Source of the DNA: Sphingomonas sp. S1-29 | GTDB lineage: Bacteria; Pseudomonadota; Alphaproteobacteria; Sphingomonadales; Sphingomonadaceae | Assembly (NCBI RefSeq): GCF_026167545.1 | Contig: NZ_CP110678.1 | Coordinates: 927,501 to 991,500, forward strand | Length of the DNA: 64,000 nt | Reading direction: 5' to 3' | Shown: piece by piece, positions 9,023 through 18,500 of the stretch | Layout of the letters: each line of letters begins with the position of its first letter | Position numbering within the stretch: the first letter of the stretch is position 1 | The notes under the pieces: model-generated | What the model was told of the DNA's origin: nothing | The model's database searches: none | What the model saw: the letters and a program-made list of their open reading frames with translations, nothing else | Translations under genes and position numbers: made by a program

Positions 9023-10659
9023 GGTTGGTAGGTTCCCATCGTGACGCGCAGCAACACCGGCTGTCGCGTGAAGTTCAATCCATAATCGGTCTGGTCGCCG
9101 TTCCACATCCGGCGGAAACGGAAGCTGCCGTCATCGGCCAGCGTCCCCTCCTCCACCTTGAGCATCAGCCCGGTCGCCGACGCGCTCTCTTCGGCCTTGG
9201 CGAAGCTGATGCGGACGTCGCTGCCCGCCACCAGAAACTGGTCGGGCGCGATGTGGATGACCGCGGCACCGCCCACCGGCTGATCGGCGGTCGGTGGCGG
9301 CGACGCTTTCAGCCAGGGTGAATCCATGCTGCCGAACTGCCATTCGCCATATTTAGCCGACACCCGCCACGCGCCGAACTGCCGGGTCTGCTGCTCCTCG
9401 GGCGCACCCTTGGCCGTACCCCAAGTGAGGTGGCGATAGGCCAGCCGCGCCCAGCCGCGCGCCATCGGTGCCAGCAGCGCATATTTCGACGCGAACGCAT
9501 CGAGCGTCGCGGGATCGAGTTCGGCGGCACCCAGCGGATGGTTCGAATAGCCGGTCAGGTCCATACCGAACGGTGCCCACCCGATCATGTTATACCCCAA
9601 TGCCGGCCACAAAAAGCGCGCGAACTCGGCGGCGTTGCCCGTTTCGGGAACGATCAGCGCATTGTCGGGCCGGTCATAATGGTCGAGGAACTTGAGGTAA
9701 TTCTTGGCATCGCGCCCGTACAGATCCGGCCCCACCGCATCGATATGGGGCGCGGCGGCCTTCCAGACATCGATCACCTGCCAGTCGGGGCCGCCGCTCG
9801 CGCCGCCCGATTTGCCCGGCGGCGCAAAGGGGTCGCCCACCGCCGCATTGGTGAACATCGGCAGATCCTTCACCGCCTGCCCAGCCGCCGCGATCTCGTC
9901 GATGTAGCGCGCGGTGTACCAGCTGTTGAACGCCTGTTCGGCCCCATCGCCAAACGCCTGAGTCCAGGTGCCGCGCTTGTCGGTCGCCTGGCCTAGCGCC
10001 TGCGGGATCGGCGCGGCGAACAGCCGGTTCGCCTCGGGCGAATGGTCGCGGTTCTGGCCATAGACGCCGACTTCATTCTCGGGCTGGACCATGATGACAC
10101 TATGCTGCGGATCGCGCTCCTTCAGATAGCGCATCAGCGCGACGAACGCCTTTTTGTCGGCCTCCAGCGTGCTGCGATGGTGCGGCGAAAGGGCATAATG
10201 CGCCTTGCCCTCCTTGGTCCGCATCCTGGGAAAGCGCTGGTTATCGGTCTTCACCCATGTCGGCACATAGCCCGGCGAAGTGTTCTTCCACGTCCCGAAC
10301 CACAACAGCACCAGCCGAACGCCGCGCTCGCGCGCCTGTGGCAACAGCGCGTCGAGATAGCTGAAATCGAACTGCCCTTCGACCGGTTCGATCTGTTCCC
10401 ATGCGACCGGAATCTCCAGCGTGTTGGCATGCACCCGCTCGACCATCGGCCACACCTGCGGCAGCACCGCCGGATAATTGCTCGAATTATTCGCCTGCAC
10501 CCCCAGCATCAGGAACGGCGCATCGTCGACCATCAGCGCGTGGCGGCCATTTTCGGTGGCGATCCGCGGCATCGCCGGTTCGCGCACCTGCCTCGCTTGT
10601 GCCGCAGCAAGTGTCGATGCCGCGATCACGATGCCCGCCAGCGTTTTCGGCATCTTCAT
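9019..10659 (-). CDS. GH35 beta-galactosidase (xyloglucan type), exported
   Basis: A 546-aa GH35 enzyme with a C-terminal DUF5597-like domain. The ATG at 10659 (MKMPKTLAG) is preferred because GGGAG lies ~10 bp upstream; the ATG at 10668 sits almost on that site. A signal peptide (to ~residue 24) leads into an (alpha/beta)8 barrel. The acid/base Glu is in QPENEVG (~196) and the nucleophile Glu in VPETGN (~339), a spacing typical of GH35. Close relatives in bacterial xyloglucan loci remove the beta-1,2-galactose capping xylose side chains, which exposes xylose for the co-transcribed GH31. The pair is coupled by an ATGA overlap and is divergent from GH74 with ~127 bp between starts. Confidence 0.9.
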   Translation of the reverse strand: MKMPKTLAGIVIAASTLAAAQARQVREPAMPRIATENGRHALMVDDAPFLMLGVQANNSSNYPAVLPQVWPMVERVHANTLEIPVAWEQIEPVEGQFDFSYLDALLPQARERGVRLVLLWFGTWKNTSPGYVPTWVKTDNQRFPRMRTKEGKAHYALSPHHRSTLEADKKAFVALMRYLKERDPQHSVIMVQPENEVGVYGQNRDHSPEANRLFAAPIPQALGQATDKRGTWTQAFGDGAEQAFNSWYTARYIDEIAAAGQAVKDLPMFTNAAVGDPFAPPGKSGGASGGPDWQVIDVWKAAAPHIDAVGPDLYGRDAKNYLKFLDHYDRPDNALIVPETGNAAEFARFLWPALGYNMIGWAPFGMDLTGYSNHPLGAAELDPATLDAFASKYALLAPMARGWARLAYRHLTWGTAKGAPEEQQTRQFGAWRVSAKYGEWQFGSMDSPWLKASPPPTADQPVGGAAVIHIAPDQFLVAGSDVRISFAKAEESASATGLMLKVEEGTLADDGSFRFRRMWNGDQTDYGLNFTRQPVLLRVTMGTYQP

Positions 10660-10786
10660 CGCGATCATTCTCCCGGTACGGCGGTTTGTTGCTTCTATCG
10701 GCGCCGCGCGTTGGTGCCGGAAGCCTCCCAAGTGTGCAAGCCGTTTTTCCCTGTGAACAAATACATCCGTGCGTCATAAGGCCGGA

Positions 10787-12982
10787 ATGCTCCATACGCT
10801 CCGCCTGCTATTCGCACCGTTGCTCGCCCTGGCGATCGCACCGGCAACCGCCGCCGACCCCGAGCAAGGATCTGCCTATCGATGGCGCAACGTAACCGTT
10901 GGGGCTGGCGGGTTTGCGCCAAACCTAGTGTTCAGCCCGATCGAACCGCGGCTGGCATATCTGCGGACCGACATGGGCGGCGCCTATCGCTGGGATGGGT
11001 CCGCCGATCGCTGGATACCCCTTCAGGACGGGCTGGCCGAAGGCAGTTATATGGGGGTCGAAAGTATCGCTGCCGATCCTGTCGATCGCGACCGCGTCTA
11101 TCTAGCCGCAGGCATGTATCGCGGGGGGGCGGCGGCGATCCTGCGCTCGGACAATCGCGGCGCCGATTGGACGATCACCCCCGTCGGTTTCGCGATGGGG
11201 GGCAATGAAGACGGCCGCGGTTTGGGCGAGCGGCTGGCGATCGACCCGCACGCACCGGCGACGCTGCTGTTCGGATCACGCCACGATGGCCTGCAGCGCA
11301 GCGACGATCGCGGCGCTACCTGGCGCAAGCTGCGGGGCTTTCCCTATGCAGGGCTAGGCGCGCCAGAGGGGCGGCGCACCCATGCCGGCATTGCCTTCAT
11401 CGTGTTCGACCCACGCCCCGGCCGTCGCACGGTGTTCGCGGGGGTTGCCGATAAAAGCCATCGGGGGATGTATCGCTCGAACGACGGGGGCACGCATTGG
11501 GCGAAGGTTGCCGGAGGCGAGGCCACGCTGCTGCCGGTCAAGGCGGTGGTCGATCGACGCGGACGGCTGTTCGTCGCATACGCTAACGGTATTGGCCCCA
11601 ACGGCGTAACCGACGGCGCGGTCTGGCGCTACGCGATCGACGCCGAGCGGTGGAGCGATATCACGCCCGACCAACGCGCCAACCGGCCCGAAGGCGGCTA
11701 TATGGGGCTATCGGTCGCTGGCAACACGGTCGCGGTGTCGACGATGAACCGCTGGCAACCTGGTGACACACTTTGGCGATCGACCGACGGCGGCGATAGC
11801 TGGGTCGATATCGGCGCGCGCTCGGCCCGCGATGTTCGCACCAGTCCTTTCCTTCGGCAAGGGCAAGCCCGCGCCGAATTCGGCCACTGGATCGCGGGCG
11901 TCGCGATCGATTCGTTCGACCCGCGCCGCATCGCTTACACGACCGGGGCAACCGTCTATGCCACCGCGGACGGGGATGCGGCGAATGTCGGCTGGAAGCC
12001 CTGGGTGCGCGGCATCGAGCAGACCGCGATCATCACGCTGGCATCGCCCGGCGCTGGTGCCCCGCTGGTATCGGGGTTCGGCGACATTGCGGGCTTCGTC
12101 CATGACGATCTCGAAAAATCGCCGCCGGTCATGCACCTCAACCCGCACCTCACCAACACCAACAACCTCGATTGGGCGGGGAAGGCGACCCATGTGCTGG
12201 TCCGGTCGGGGAATCGCCATGCCGGCCAACCGGTGAGCGCGACGCTCGCCTGGTCCGACGACGGTGGACACCGATGGAAGCCGGTGGTGGCGCAACTGCC
12301 CGGCAAGGCGCGTGAGGACCTAGACGGCAACAGCCCGATCGTGGTCGCGGCTGACGGCAAGGCGTTCCTCGTATCAACCCCCACCCCGCTGGTATCGGCC
12401 GACCGCGGCGCGCGCTGGCAGGCGGTGCAAGGCTTGCCGGGCAACACCCGCGTCGTCGCCGACAAGGTCGACGCGCGGGTCTTTTACGCGGCTGATTATG
12501 CCGGCGGTCGATTCCTGCGCAGCAACGACGGCGGGCGCAGCTTCGTCGAGGTCGAGAATAGCGGCCTGCCCGACAATCTGTCGGCATCCGCCCCGCGCAA
12601 CCGTGAATCGCCGCTCGCGCTACTGGCCGAGCCGGGACGTGCGGGCCACCTATGGCTTCGCGTGGGGGACGGACTTTGGCGCTCCACTGACGGCGGCGAT
12701 CGTTTCGTTCGGGCAGCGCAGAAGATGAAGATCGACATCGTTACCCTCGGCAAGGCTGCGCCTGGTGCTGCCGATCCGGCAGTCTTCGCCTGGGGATCGA
12801 TCGACGCGATACGCGGGCTGTATCGATCGACCGATGGCGGCCAAAGCTGGACCCGGATCAACGACGATGCCCACCGCTGGGGAAACCGTATCCGCGTCAT
12901 CGTCGGCGACCCCAAGCGCTTCGGTCGGCTGTATGTCGGCACCGATGGGCGGGGAATCGTCTATGGCGACCCCGTCGACTGA
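10787..12982 (+). CDS. GH74 endo-xyloglucanase, exported
   Basis: A 731-aa protein with a signal peptide (MLHTLRLLFAPLLALAIAPATAA) and two seven-bladed propellers typical of GH74. Repeated BNR/Asp-box motifs are visible: SDNRGADWT, SDDRGATWRKL, SNDGGTHWAKV, STDGGDSWVDI, SNDGGRSFVEV, STDGGQSWTRI. Early conserved signature: YLRTDMGGAYRWD (catalytic base region). The ATG at 10787 is preferred to the GTG at 10769 because it follows an AAGGCCGG ribosome site and opens the signal peptide. The enzyme would cut the beta-1,4-glucan backbone of xyloglucan at or outside the cell surface, giving oligosaccharides for import by the TonB receptor at 13901-16837. It ends 5 bp from the convergent IclR gene, so read-through interference is possible. 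Confidence 0.92.
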   Translation: MLHTLRLLFAPLLALAIAPATAADPEQGSAYRWRNVTVGAGGFAPNLVFSPIEPRLAYLRTDMGGAYRWDGSADRWIPLQDGLAEGSYMGVESIAADPVDRDRVYLAAGMYRGGAAAILRSDNRGADWTITPVGFAMGGNEDGRGLGERLAIDPHAPATLLFGSRHDGLQRSDDRGATWRKLRGFPYAGLGAPEGRRTHAGIAFIVFDPRPGRRTVFAGVADKSHRGMYRSNDGGTHWAKVAGGEATLLPVKAVVDRRGRLFVAYANGIGPNGVTDGAVWRYAIDAERWSDITPDQRANRPEGGYMGLSVAGNTVAVSTMNRWQPGDTLWRSTDGGDSWVDIGARSARDVRTSPFLRQGQARAEFGHWIAGVAIDSFDPRRIAYTTGATVYATADGDAANVGWKPWVRGIEQTAIITLASPGAGAPLVSGFGDIAGFVHDDLEKSPPVMHLNPHLTNTNNLDWAGKATHVLVRSGNRHAGQPVSATLAWSDDGGHRWKPVVAQLPGKAREDLDGNSPIVVAADGKAFLVSTPTPLVSADRGARWQAVQGLPGNTRVVADKVDARVFYAADYAGGRFLRSNDGGRSFVEVENSGLPDNLSASAPRNRESPLALLAEPGRAGHLWLRVGDGLWRSTDGGDRFVRAAQKMKIDIVTLGKAAPGAADPAVFAWGSIDAIRGLYRSTDGGQSWTRINDDAHRWGNRIRVIVGDPKRFGRLYVGTDGRGIVYGDPVD

Positions 12983-12987
12983 CGCGA

Positions 12988-13797
12988 TCACACCCGGTTA
13001 TCGCCTTCGACCAGTTGTTCGGCGATGCTTTCGGCAGCGGTGCGGATCACCTGCGCAGCATGTTCCTTAGACACTCGTGGCTGCAATGTTTCGAGATAAG
13101 GCATCGTCAGCGCAGCCGCTGCTGCGCCACCGCGTAGCACCGGTGCGGATATATCGAATACGCCGGCGACGAACTTGCTGGGGGTCATGCCGAGCTTCTT
13201 TTCGCGCACCTCTTGGGCCGACGCGCGAAAGGCCGCGAGCTCGGCAGCTTTGGGCTTGGGCGTCAACAGCGCTTCCCAGCGTGCGCGAATGTCATCGGGT
13301 TGGAAGGCGTACAGCACCAGCCCCGATGCCGCCTGCATCAGCGGCTTGCGATAGCCAACGCGCACCGAAAAGCCGAGCTGCTCGCTTGATTCCATTCGCG
13401 CCACCACCACCATTTCACCCTGCGAATGGAGCGCCAGATGGCACGCCTGTCCGCATTCGAGCGAGACTTGGCGCATGATCGGCAATGCCAACTCGATCAA
13501 ATTGCGCGTGCGCGGTTGTTGTATCCCCAGCGAAAAAAGCCGGTCGGTCAACCGATAGCCGTCGCTTACCGGGTCCTGTTCGAGATAACCGCGATATTCG
13601 AGCACCTGGACCATGCGGAACAATTCGCCATGCGAGCGCCCCAACCGGTTGACGATTCCGGTCAGCGTCAGCGGCTCCTTCTCGGCCGCCAACAGCTCGA
13701 GGATGTCGAGCCCCTTTTCGAGCGCGGGCGCCTTGTAACGGCGGTCGTCGTCGGACGGTGGCTCGGTCTGGTCCGTGGGGATCGCAAGGTCGGTCAT
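12988..13797 (-). CDS. IclR-family transcriptional regulator
   Basis: A 269-aa regulator. Residues ~22-85 form the N-terminal winged helix (LEKGLDILELLAAEKEPLTLTGIVNRLGRSHGELFRMVQVLEYRGYL, split here only for description). Residues ~95-260 form the GAF-like effector domain with the family elements GQACHLALHSQGEMVVVARMES, RKPLMQAASGLVLYA, and SAPVLRGGAAAAALTMPYL. The ATG at 13797 gives the usual 250-270 aa length; an extended frame upstream overlaps the receptor gene's end. It lies 103 bp downstream of the TonB receptor gene on the same strand, so it may be co-transcribed with it and respond to an imported xyloglucan sugar or fucose derivative. Target sites are not evident. Confidence 0.9.
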   Translation of the reverse strand: MTDLAIPTDQTEPPSDDDRRYKAPALEKGLDILELLAAEKEPLTLTGIVNRLGRSHGELFRMVQVLEYRGYLEQDPVSDGYRLTDRLFSLGIQQPRTRNLIELALPIMRQVSLECGQACHLALHSQGEMVVVARMESSEQLGFSVRVGYRKPLMQAASGLVLYAFQPDDIRARWEALLTPKPKAAELAAFRASAQEVREKKLGMTPSKFVAGVFDISAPVLRGGAAAAALTMPYLETLQPRVSKEHAAQVIRTAAESIAEQLVEGDNRV

Positions 13798-13900
13798 CGG
13801 GATCACTAAAGCAGGCGGTGCGTCGAGCGGCAACGCGCAAAAAATTTGGCCGGGCAAACCAAGGTTCGTCCGGCCAGTGAGGGAGCAGAAATCGCGTGTC

Positions 13901-16837
13901 TCAGAATTTAACGCGGGCGCGGACCGAAAAGCGGCGATCGTTGATGCCATAATCGCGCGGGCGATCATCGAATATCTGGTAAGATTTGAATGCGGTATCG
14001 AGCAGGTTCTGCGCATCGACGGTGATCGCGAACTGCGACGTCACGTCATAAGTGATCGACGCATCGAGCGTGCCATAGGCCTCGCCGAAGATCGGCAGGT
14101 TCTGCGTGCCGGTATTCGCCGTCCCCTCCAGGAAACTGCTGCGCCAATTATAGGCGGCACGCATGTTCAGCCCGTTCTTGTCGTACAGCGCGACCAGATT
14201 GTAGCTGTGCTTCGACAGGTTGACGAGCGGAACGCTGATTTCGGTGGTGCTGTTGATGTCGCCGGCCGCGGTGACGCCGGCGTCACTGTCGGCAAAGGTG
14301 TAGTTGGCTTGCACCCCCAGCCCGTCGAACGGTGCCGGTAGGAAGTCGAAGAATTTCTGCCCGCCGACTTCGAACCCGCGAACATAGCCTTCGGATTCGT
14401 TCACCCAGCGGCGAACGTTGAAGCGGACATTGCCCACCCCTGGCAGTTGCTCGAACACCGGCGCCGCCGCCCGTTCGACCAGCAGGTTCTTCAAATTCTT
14501 GTAGAAACCCGTGACGTACACGAACCCGACATTGTCGAAATACCATTCCAGCGCCAGGTCATAGCTGGTCGCTTCCTCGGGCTTCAGGTTCGGATCGCCA
14601 AGCGCGGTGCCGGTGCCGACATACGGGTTGGTCACCGGGTCATAGGGCGTACCCGGCGTCGCGACGTTGGGCACCAGCGCGCGCACCTCGCCGGCATCGG
14701 TGTAGCTTGGCTGCAGATTGAACTGCGGGTTCAACTGCGCGAAGCTGGGGCGCGCGAAGTTTTGCGAAAACGCGCCGCGAAGGATCAGCTCCTCGGTCAG
14801 ATTCACCTTGATGTTGGCGCTTGGCAGATACCGGTCGAAATTGCGCCCGCCGCTGAAATCCTCGTCGATGATGATGTTGGGAACGTTGGTGCCGACGCCC
14901 CCGGTTGCTGCGGGATCGCGATACGTCAGCAGGCGGCGGCCCGATGCCAGCGTCTCGGTCCGCACCGCGCGCACCCCGACATTACCATCGAAGCGCACCG
15001 TCCCCAACTCACCGCCAAATCCCACGCGGACATAGGCGGCATAGGTTTTTTCGTTGATCGTGCCCAAAAAGGCGTCGGGCGACTCATAGTCGCGGAACCC
15101 GATTTCCTGGCCGGTGGCCTGGCGCACCGCATCGAACGCGGCCTGCGGATTCGTCACCAGATTGTCGGCAAACTGCCACACCGGGCCGAACACGGTATTG
15201 CGGGCACTGCCGCGCAGCAGATCGGCCTGGAACGGGCCGGGCTGCGCGAATTGCGGGAATTCCGAAAGCCGCGTGCAATCGCCCGACCAGTTGGCGCAGC
15301 TCTGCCCGATCGCCGACCAGGTGCCATAGGTGGTGTTGCGGTTGATCGCGCTTTTTTCGGTGTAGCGACCGCCGACGCGGACGTCGCGGATGAACCCGTC
15401 ATCACCGAAGTCCCAGGTCAGATCGGCGCGCAGCGCATCCGCCGCCGCGTCGTTCTTTTCGCCATAGGGCAGGATCGCGGTCATACCGTAATTGGCAAGG
15501 TTGCCGAAATATCCCGGCGTGGTCGACTGGAACACCGGCACGTCGCCGCTGATGTCGACAAACAGGTCATAGCTTTGGCCTGAACCCGGCACGCTGGTGC
15601 GCGGGTTCAACGCGCTTGCGGTCAGGTTCATCGTCGTCTGCTCGACGGTCGAATCGATATGCTGGTAATCCACCGTCAGAAGCAGATTGCTGGTGACATC
15701 CCAGCGGACTCCGCCCGAAATGTCGGTCGTGCTGGTGTCGCGCACCGTCCCGAAATTGACCGAATCGGTGCCCGGGTTGGAAAGATAGCCGGTGCGGACG
15801 ATACCGTTGTCGTCGACGGTAAACGGACGATCGGGGGACGGCGGCGCATCCGCGCCATAGGCAAAGAATGAATTGCCCGCTTCGTTGAACTTGTAATCCG
15901 CCCGGAAATATTGCGCGTAGAATTCCAGCCCCGCCGTCGGACGCCATTGCAGCGCCACCGCACCGCTCAGCCGCTCGCGATCGCCATAAGCAGTGCTGAA
16001 CCCGCCGCCGTGCGGCAACAACACGGTCTGGTTCTCGAACCCGTTGATCGGCGTCTGCACTCCCGGCGCGGCGGGGCCATGCTGGTAAAATGGCTCGGTG
16101 ACGACCAGGTCTTCGCGGAACGAGGTGGTCTGATACCCGACATTGGCGAGGAAACCGATTTCGCCGATCCCGGTATCCCAACGGTTGCTATATAGCCCCG
16201 AGAGCTGCTGACCGCTTTTTTCGATCAAGTCGTAATAGGTAACGCCCCCGGTCACCGCGATTAGCTGGCCTGTCTGGTCGAACGGCAATCGCGTGCGGAG
16301 ATTCACCGTGCCTGACAGGCCGCCCTCGACCAGATCGGCCGCCGGGTTCTTGTAAACATCGACCCCGGCGAGGAGTTCGGAGCCGACTTCTTCAAATGAA
16401 AGTCCCCGCCCGCCGCTGGCCGAGAAGATGTCGCGACCGTTCAGTTCGGTGCGCACCTGCGTCAAACCACGGACCGCGATGCCGCTGCCCTCGCCGCGGT
16501 TGCGCGTGATCTGCACGCCCGATACGCGCTGCAACGCCTCGGCAACGTTGACGTCGGGCAGCCGGCCAATGTCCTGTGCGGTGATCGAATCAACGAATTG
16601 GTCCGCCTCGCGCTTGATTGCCTGCGCACTTGCCAGCGATTGACGCAGCCCGGTGACTACGATCTCGTCGGTCGCTGCGGCTTCATCCTGCCGCTCGGCA
16701 GGGTCGGCAACGCCGGCTGCTGGAGGCGCCTCTTGCGCCAACGCGCCTTGCGGCATGGCAACGCCGAACAATGCCATAGCGATCGCCGACGCGCTGCTGC
16801 GCAGCGCTGCAGTCGACATGGTCACGGTGATGCGCAT
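13901..16837 (-). CDS. TonB-dependent receptor for (xylo)glucan oligosaccharides
   Basis: A 978-aa outer-membrane transporter. The ATG at 16837 follows GGGGGGA and starts a signal peptide (~residues 1-34, ending GALAQ). The TonB box is DEIVVTGLRQSL; the plug follows (IGRLPDVNVAEALQRVSGVQITR, IAVRGL, VDVYKNPAADLVEGGLSGTVNLRTR); the barrel ends with RFSVRARVKF. This matches the large TonB-dependent receptors that bring plant oligosaccharides into Caulobacter, Xanthomonas and sphingomonads. Its location between GH74 and GH29 suggests fucosylated xyloglucan oligosaccharides as ligands, an inference from context. It is divergent from the halogenase homologue (17007) across a 169-bp region holding an inverted repeat at 16919-16954. 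Confidence 0.9.
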   Translation of the reverse strand: MRITVTMSTAALRSSASAIAMALFGVAMPQGALAQEAPPAAGVADPAERQDEAAATDEIVVTGLRQSLASAQAIKREADQFVDSITAQDIGRLPDVNVAEALQRVSGVQITRNRGEGSGIAVRGLTQVRTELNGRDIFSASGGRGLSFEEVGSELLAGVDVYKNPAADLVEGGLSGTVNLRTRLPFDQTGQLIAVTGGVTYYDLIEKSGQQLSGLYSNRWDTGIGEIGFLANVGYQTTSFREDLVVTEPFYQHGPAAPGVQTPINGFENQTVLLPHGGGFSTAYGDRERLSGAVALQWRPTAGLEFYAQYFRADYKFNEAGNSFFAYGADAPPSPDRPFTVDDNGIVRTGYLSNPGTDSVNFGTVRDTSTTDISGGVRWDVTSNLLLTVDYQHIDSTVEQTTMNLTASALNPRTSVPGSGQSYDLFVDISGDVPVFQSTTPGYFGNLANYGMTAILPYGEKNDAAADALRADLTWDFGDDGFIRDVRVGGRYTEKSAINRNTTYGTWSAIGQSCANWSGDCTRLSEFPQFAQPGPFQADLLRGSARNTVFGPVWQFADNLVTNPQAAFDAVRQATGQEIGFRDYESPDAFLGTINEKTYAAYVRVGFGGELGTVRFDGNVGVRAVRTETLASGRRLLTYRDPAATGGVGTNVPNIIIDEDFSGGRNFDRYLPSANIKVNLTEELILRGAFSQNFARPSFAQLNPQFNLQPSYTDAGEVRALVPNVATPGTPYDPVTNPYVGTGTALGDPNLKPEEATSYDLALEWYFDNVGFVYVTGFYKNLKNLLVERAAAPVFEQLPGVGNVRFNVRRWVNESEGYVRGFEVGGQKFFDFLPAPFDGLGVQANYTFADSDAGVTAAGDINSTTEISVPLVNLSKHSYNLVALYDKNGLNMRAAYNWRSSFLEGTANTGTQNLPIFGEAYGTLDASITYDVTSQFAITVDAQNLLDTAFKSYQIFDDRPRDYGINDRRFSVRARVKF

Positions 16838-16918
16838 CAGGTCCCCCCTAATGCCGACACAAGAGCGGTTCTTCCGCTTCGGTTCGGCGAATTGTTTATC
16901 ACCTACGCATCTAACTTT

Positions 16919-16954
16919 CAAATATGCCCAACGCAAGCGCGACTTTCATATTTG
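16919..16954. promoter_or_regulatory. Candidate operator: CAAATATG inverted repeat between divergent genes
   Basis: CAAATATG (16919-16926) and CATATTTG (16947-16954) are exact inverse complements 20 bp apart in the intergenic space between the TonB receptor and the halogenase gene. The arms are AT-rich in a GC-rich setting, so the match is unlikely to be base composition alone. The position suits a regulator (for example the linked IclR or FadR protein) acting on both promoters. No binding evidence is available. Confidence 0.4.
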
Positions 16955-17006
16955 CGAAACTCTCGCTATCGGTGAACATAGATAGAAGACGCCGGGGAGG
17001 ATATCG

Positions 17007-18500
17007 ATGGCTGCAGGACCGGTACGGCGCGTGGTGATCGTTGGCGGCGGAACCGCGGGGTGGATGGCGGCTGCGGTGCTCGCGCATCAATTCGAAGCGG
17101 CGGCTTGCGCCACGACGCTCATCGAATCGGTCGATATCGGCACCGTCGGGGTCGGCGAGGCGACGATCCCGCCGATCCTTCAGTTCAACCGCCTGCTCGG
17201 CATAGACGAGGACGAACTGGTCCAGGCGACGGGCGCCACTTACAAGCTTGGCATCGAGTTTCGCGACTGGGGGGCGATCGGCGAACGCTACTTCCATCCG
17301 TTCGGGCATTTCCGTGCAGACCTGAACGGCATTCCCTTCCACCAGCACTGGCTTTCCGCGCGCGAGGGTGCGCTGGCGGATTATTCGCTGGTGACGCAAG
17401 CCGCCTATGCAGGCCGGTTCATCCGGCCGGTCGACGACCCGGCACATGTCCATTCGCGGATGGCCTATGCACTGCACTTCGACGCCGTGCGCTACGCCCG
17501 TTTCCTCAGCGCCCGAGCGATCGCGAGCGGAGTCACCCGCATCGAAGGCCGCATCGTCGATGTCGAGCGCGACGCGCGCGGGTATGTCGCCGCCGTGGTC
17601 ACCGCCGACGGCCAGCGAATCGAAGGCGATCTCTTCATCGACTGCTCGGGTTTTCGCGGGCTGTTGATCGAGCAGAGCTTGCAAACCGGCTATGCCGATT
17701 GGTCGCACTGGCTGCCGATGGACCGCGCGGTCGCGGTGCCGAGCGTTGCCGATGCGGTTACCCTGCCCTTTACCCGTTCGACCGCGCGCCCCGCCGGATG
17801 GCAATGGCGGATTCCGCTGCAGCACCGGGTCGGCAATGGCCATGTCTATAGCAGCCGCTATCTGTCCGACGACGAGGCGACCGCCGACCTGCTTTCGGCG
17901 ATCGATGGCGAGCCGACCGCCGAACCGCGGCTATTGCGGTTCACGACGGGCATGCGCCGCCGCTTCTGGAACGGGAATGTCGTTGCGCTCGGGCTCGCCG
18001 CAGGGTTCCTCGAGCCGCTTGAATCGACCAGCATCCATCTGGTCCAGCGCGGGATCGTGACGCTGATGTCGCTGTTTCCCGACGGCGATTTCGATCCAGC
18101 TACCACCGCCGAATATAACCGGCTGATGACGCGCGAATTCGAAGCGGTGCGCGACTTCATCATCTTGCACTATCATCTGACGCGGCGCGACGACGCACCG
18201 TTGTGGAACCATGTCCGCACGATGGCGATCCCCGAGACGCTCGCCGATCGGATCGCGTTGTTCGCGGTACACGGACGGCTGATGCTTGATCCCGGCGAAC
18301 TGTTCCGCGAACCCAGCTGGACTGCAGTGATGCTGGGCCAAGGCCTCTGGCCGCGCAAGCCCGACCCGGTCGCGGCGCAAGCCGCGCCGCAGATCGCCGA
18401 GACGTTGACCCGCATGCGCGCACTGATCGGGCGCGGAGTTGCCGCGATGCCGACGCACAGCGAGTTTCTCGCCCAGCGATCACGCAGGGCCGCAGCATGA
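17007..18500 (+). CDS. Flavin-dependent tryptophan-halogenase family protein
   Basis: A 497-aa FAD-dependent protein of the Trp_halogenase family. The FAD site is VIVGGGTAGWMAAA near the N-terminus. The halogenase Lys region is present in YKLGIEFRDW (~residue 75). The WxWxIP signature is seen as GWQWRIPLQ (~275), followed by LGLAAGFLEPLESTSIHLVQ (~335). Translation begins at ATG 17007 behind GGAGG with 6-bp spacing. The gene is coupled to GH29 by an ATGA overlap and divergent from a TonB receptor, an arrangement common in Caulobacter, Xanthomonas and sphingomonad carbohydrate loci. Its substrate there is not known. Tryptophan halogenation is not implied; it may oxidise or modify something linked to receptor function. 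Confidence 0.88.
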   Translation: MAAGPVRRVVIVGGGTAGWMAAAVLAHQFEAAACATTLIESVDIGTVGVGEATIPPILQFNRLLGIDEDELVQATGATYKLGIEFRDWGAIGERYFHPFGHFRADLNGIPFHQHWLSAREGALADYSLVTQAAYAGRFIRPVDDPAHVHSRMAYALHFDAVRYARFLSARAIASGVTRIEGRIVDVERDARGYVAAVVTADGQRIEGDLFIDCSGFRGLLIEQSLQTGYADWSHWLPMDRAVAVPSVADAVTLPFTRSTARPAGWQWRIPLQHRVGNGHVYSSRYLSDDEATADLLSAIDGEPTAEPRLLRFTTGMRRRFWNGNVVALGLAAGFLEPLESTSIHLVQRGIVTLMSLFPDGDFDPATTAEYNRLMTREFEAVRDFIILHYHLTRRDDAPLWNHVRTMAIPETLADRIALFAVHGRLMLDPGELFREPSWTAVMLGQGLWPRKPDPVAAQAAPQIAETLTRMRALIGRGVAAMPTHSEFLAQRSRRAAA

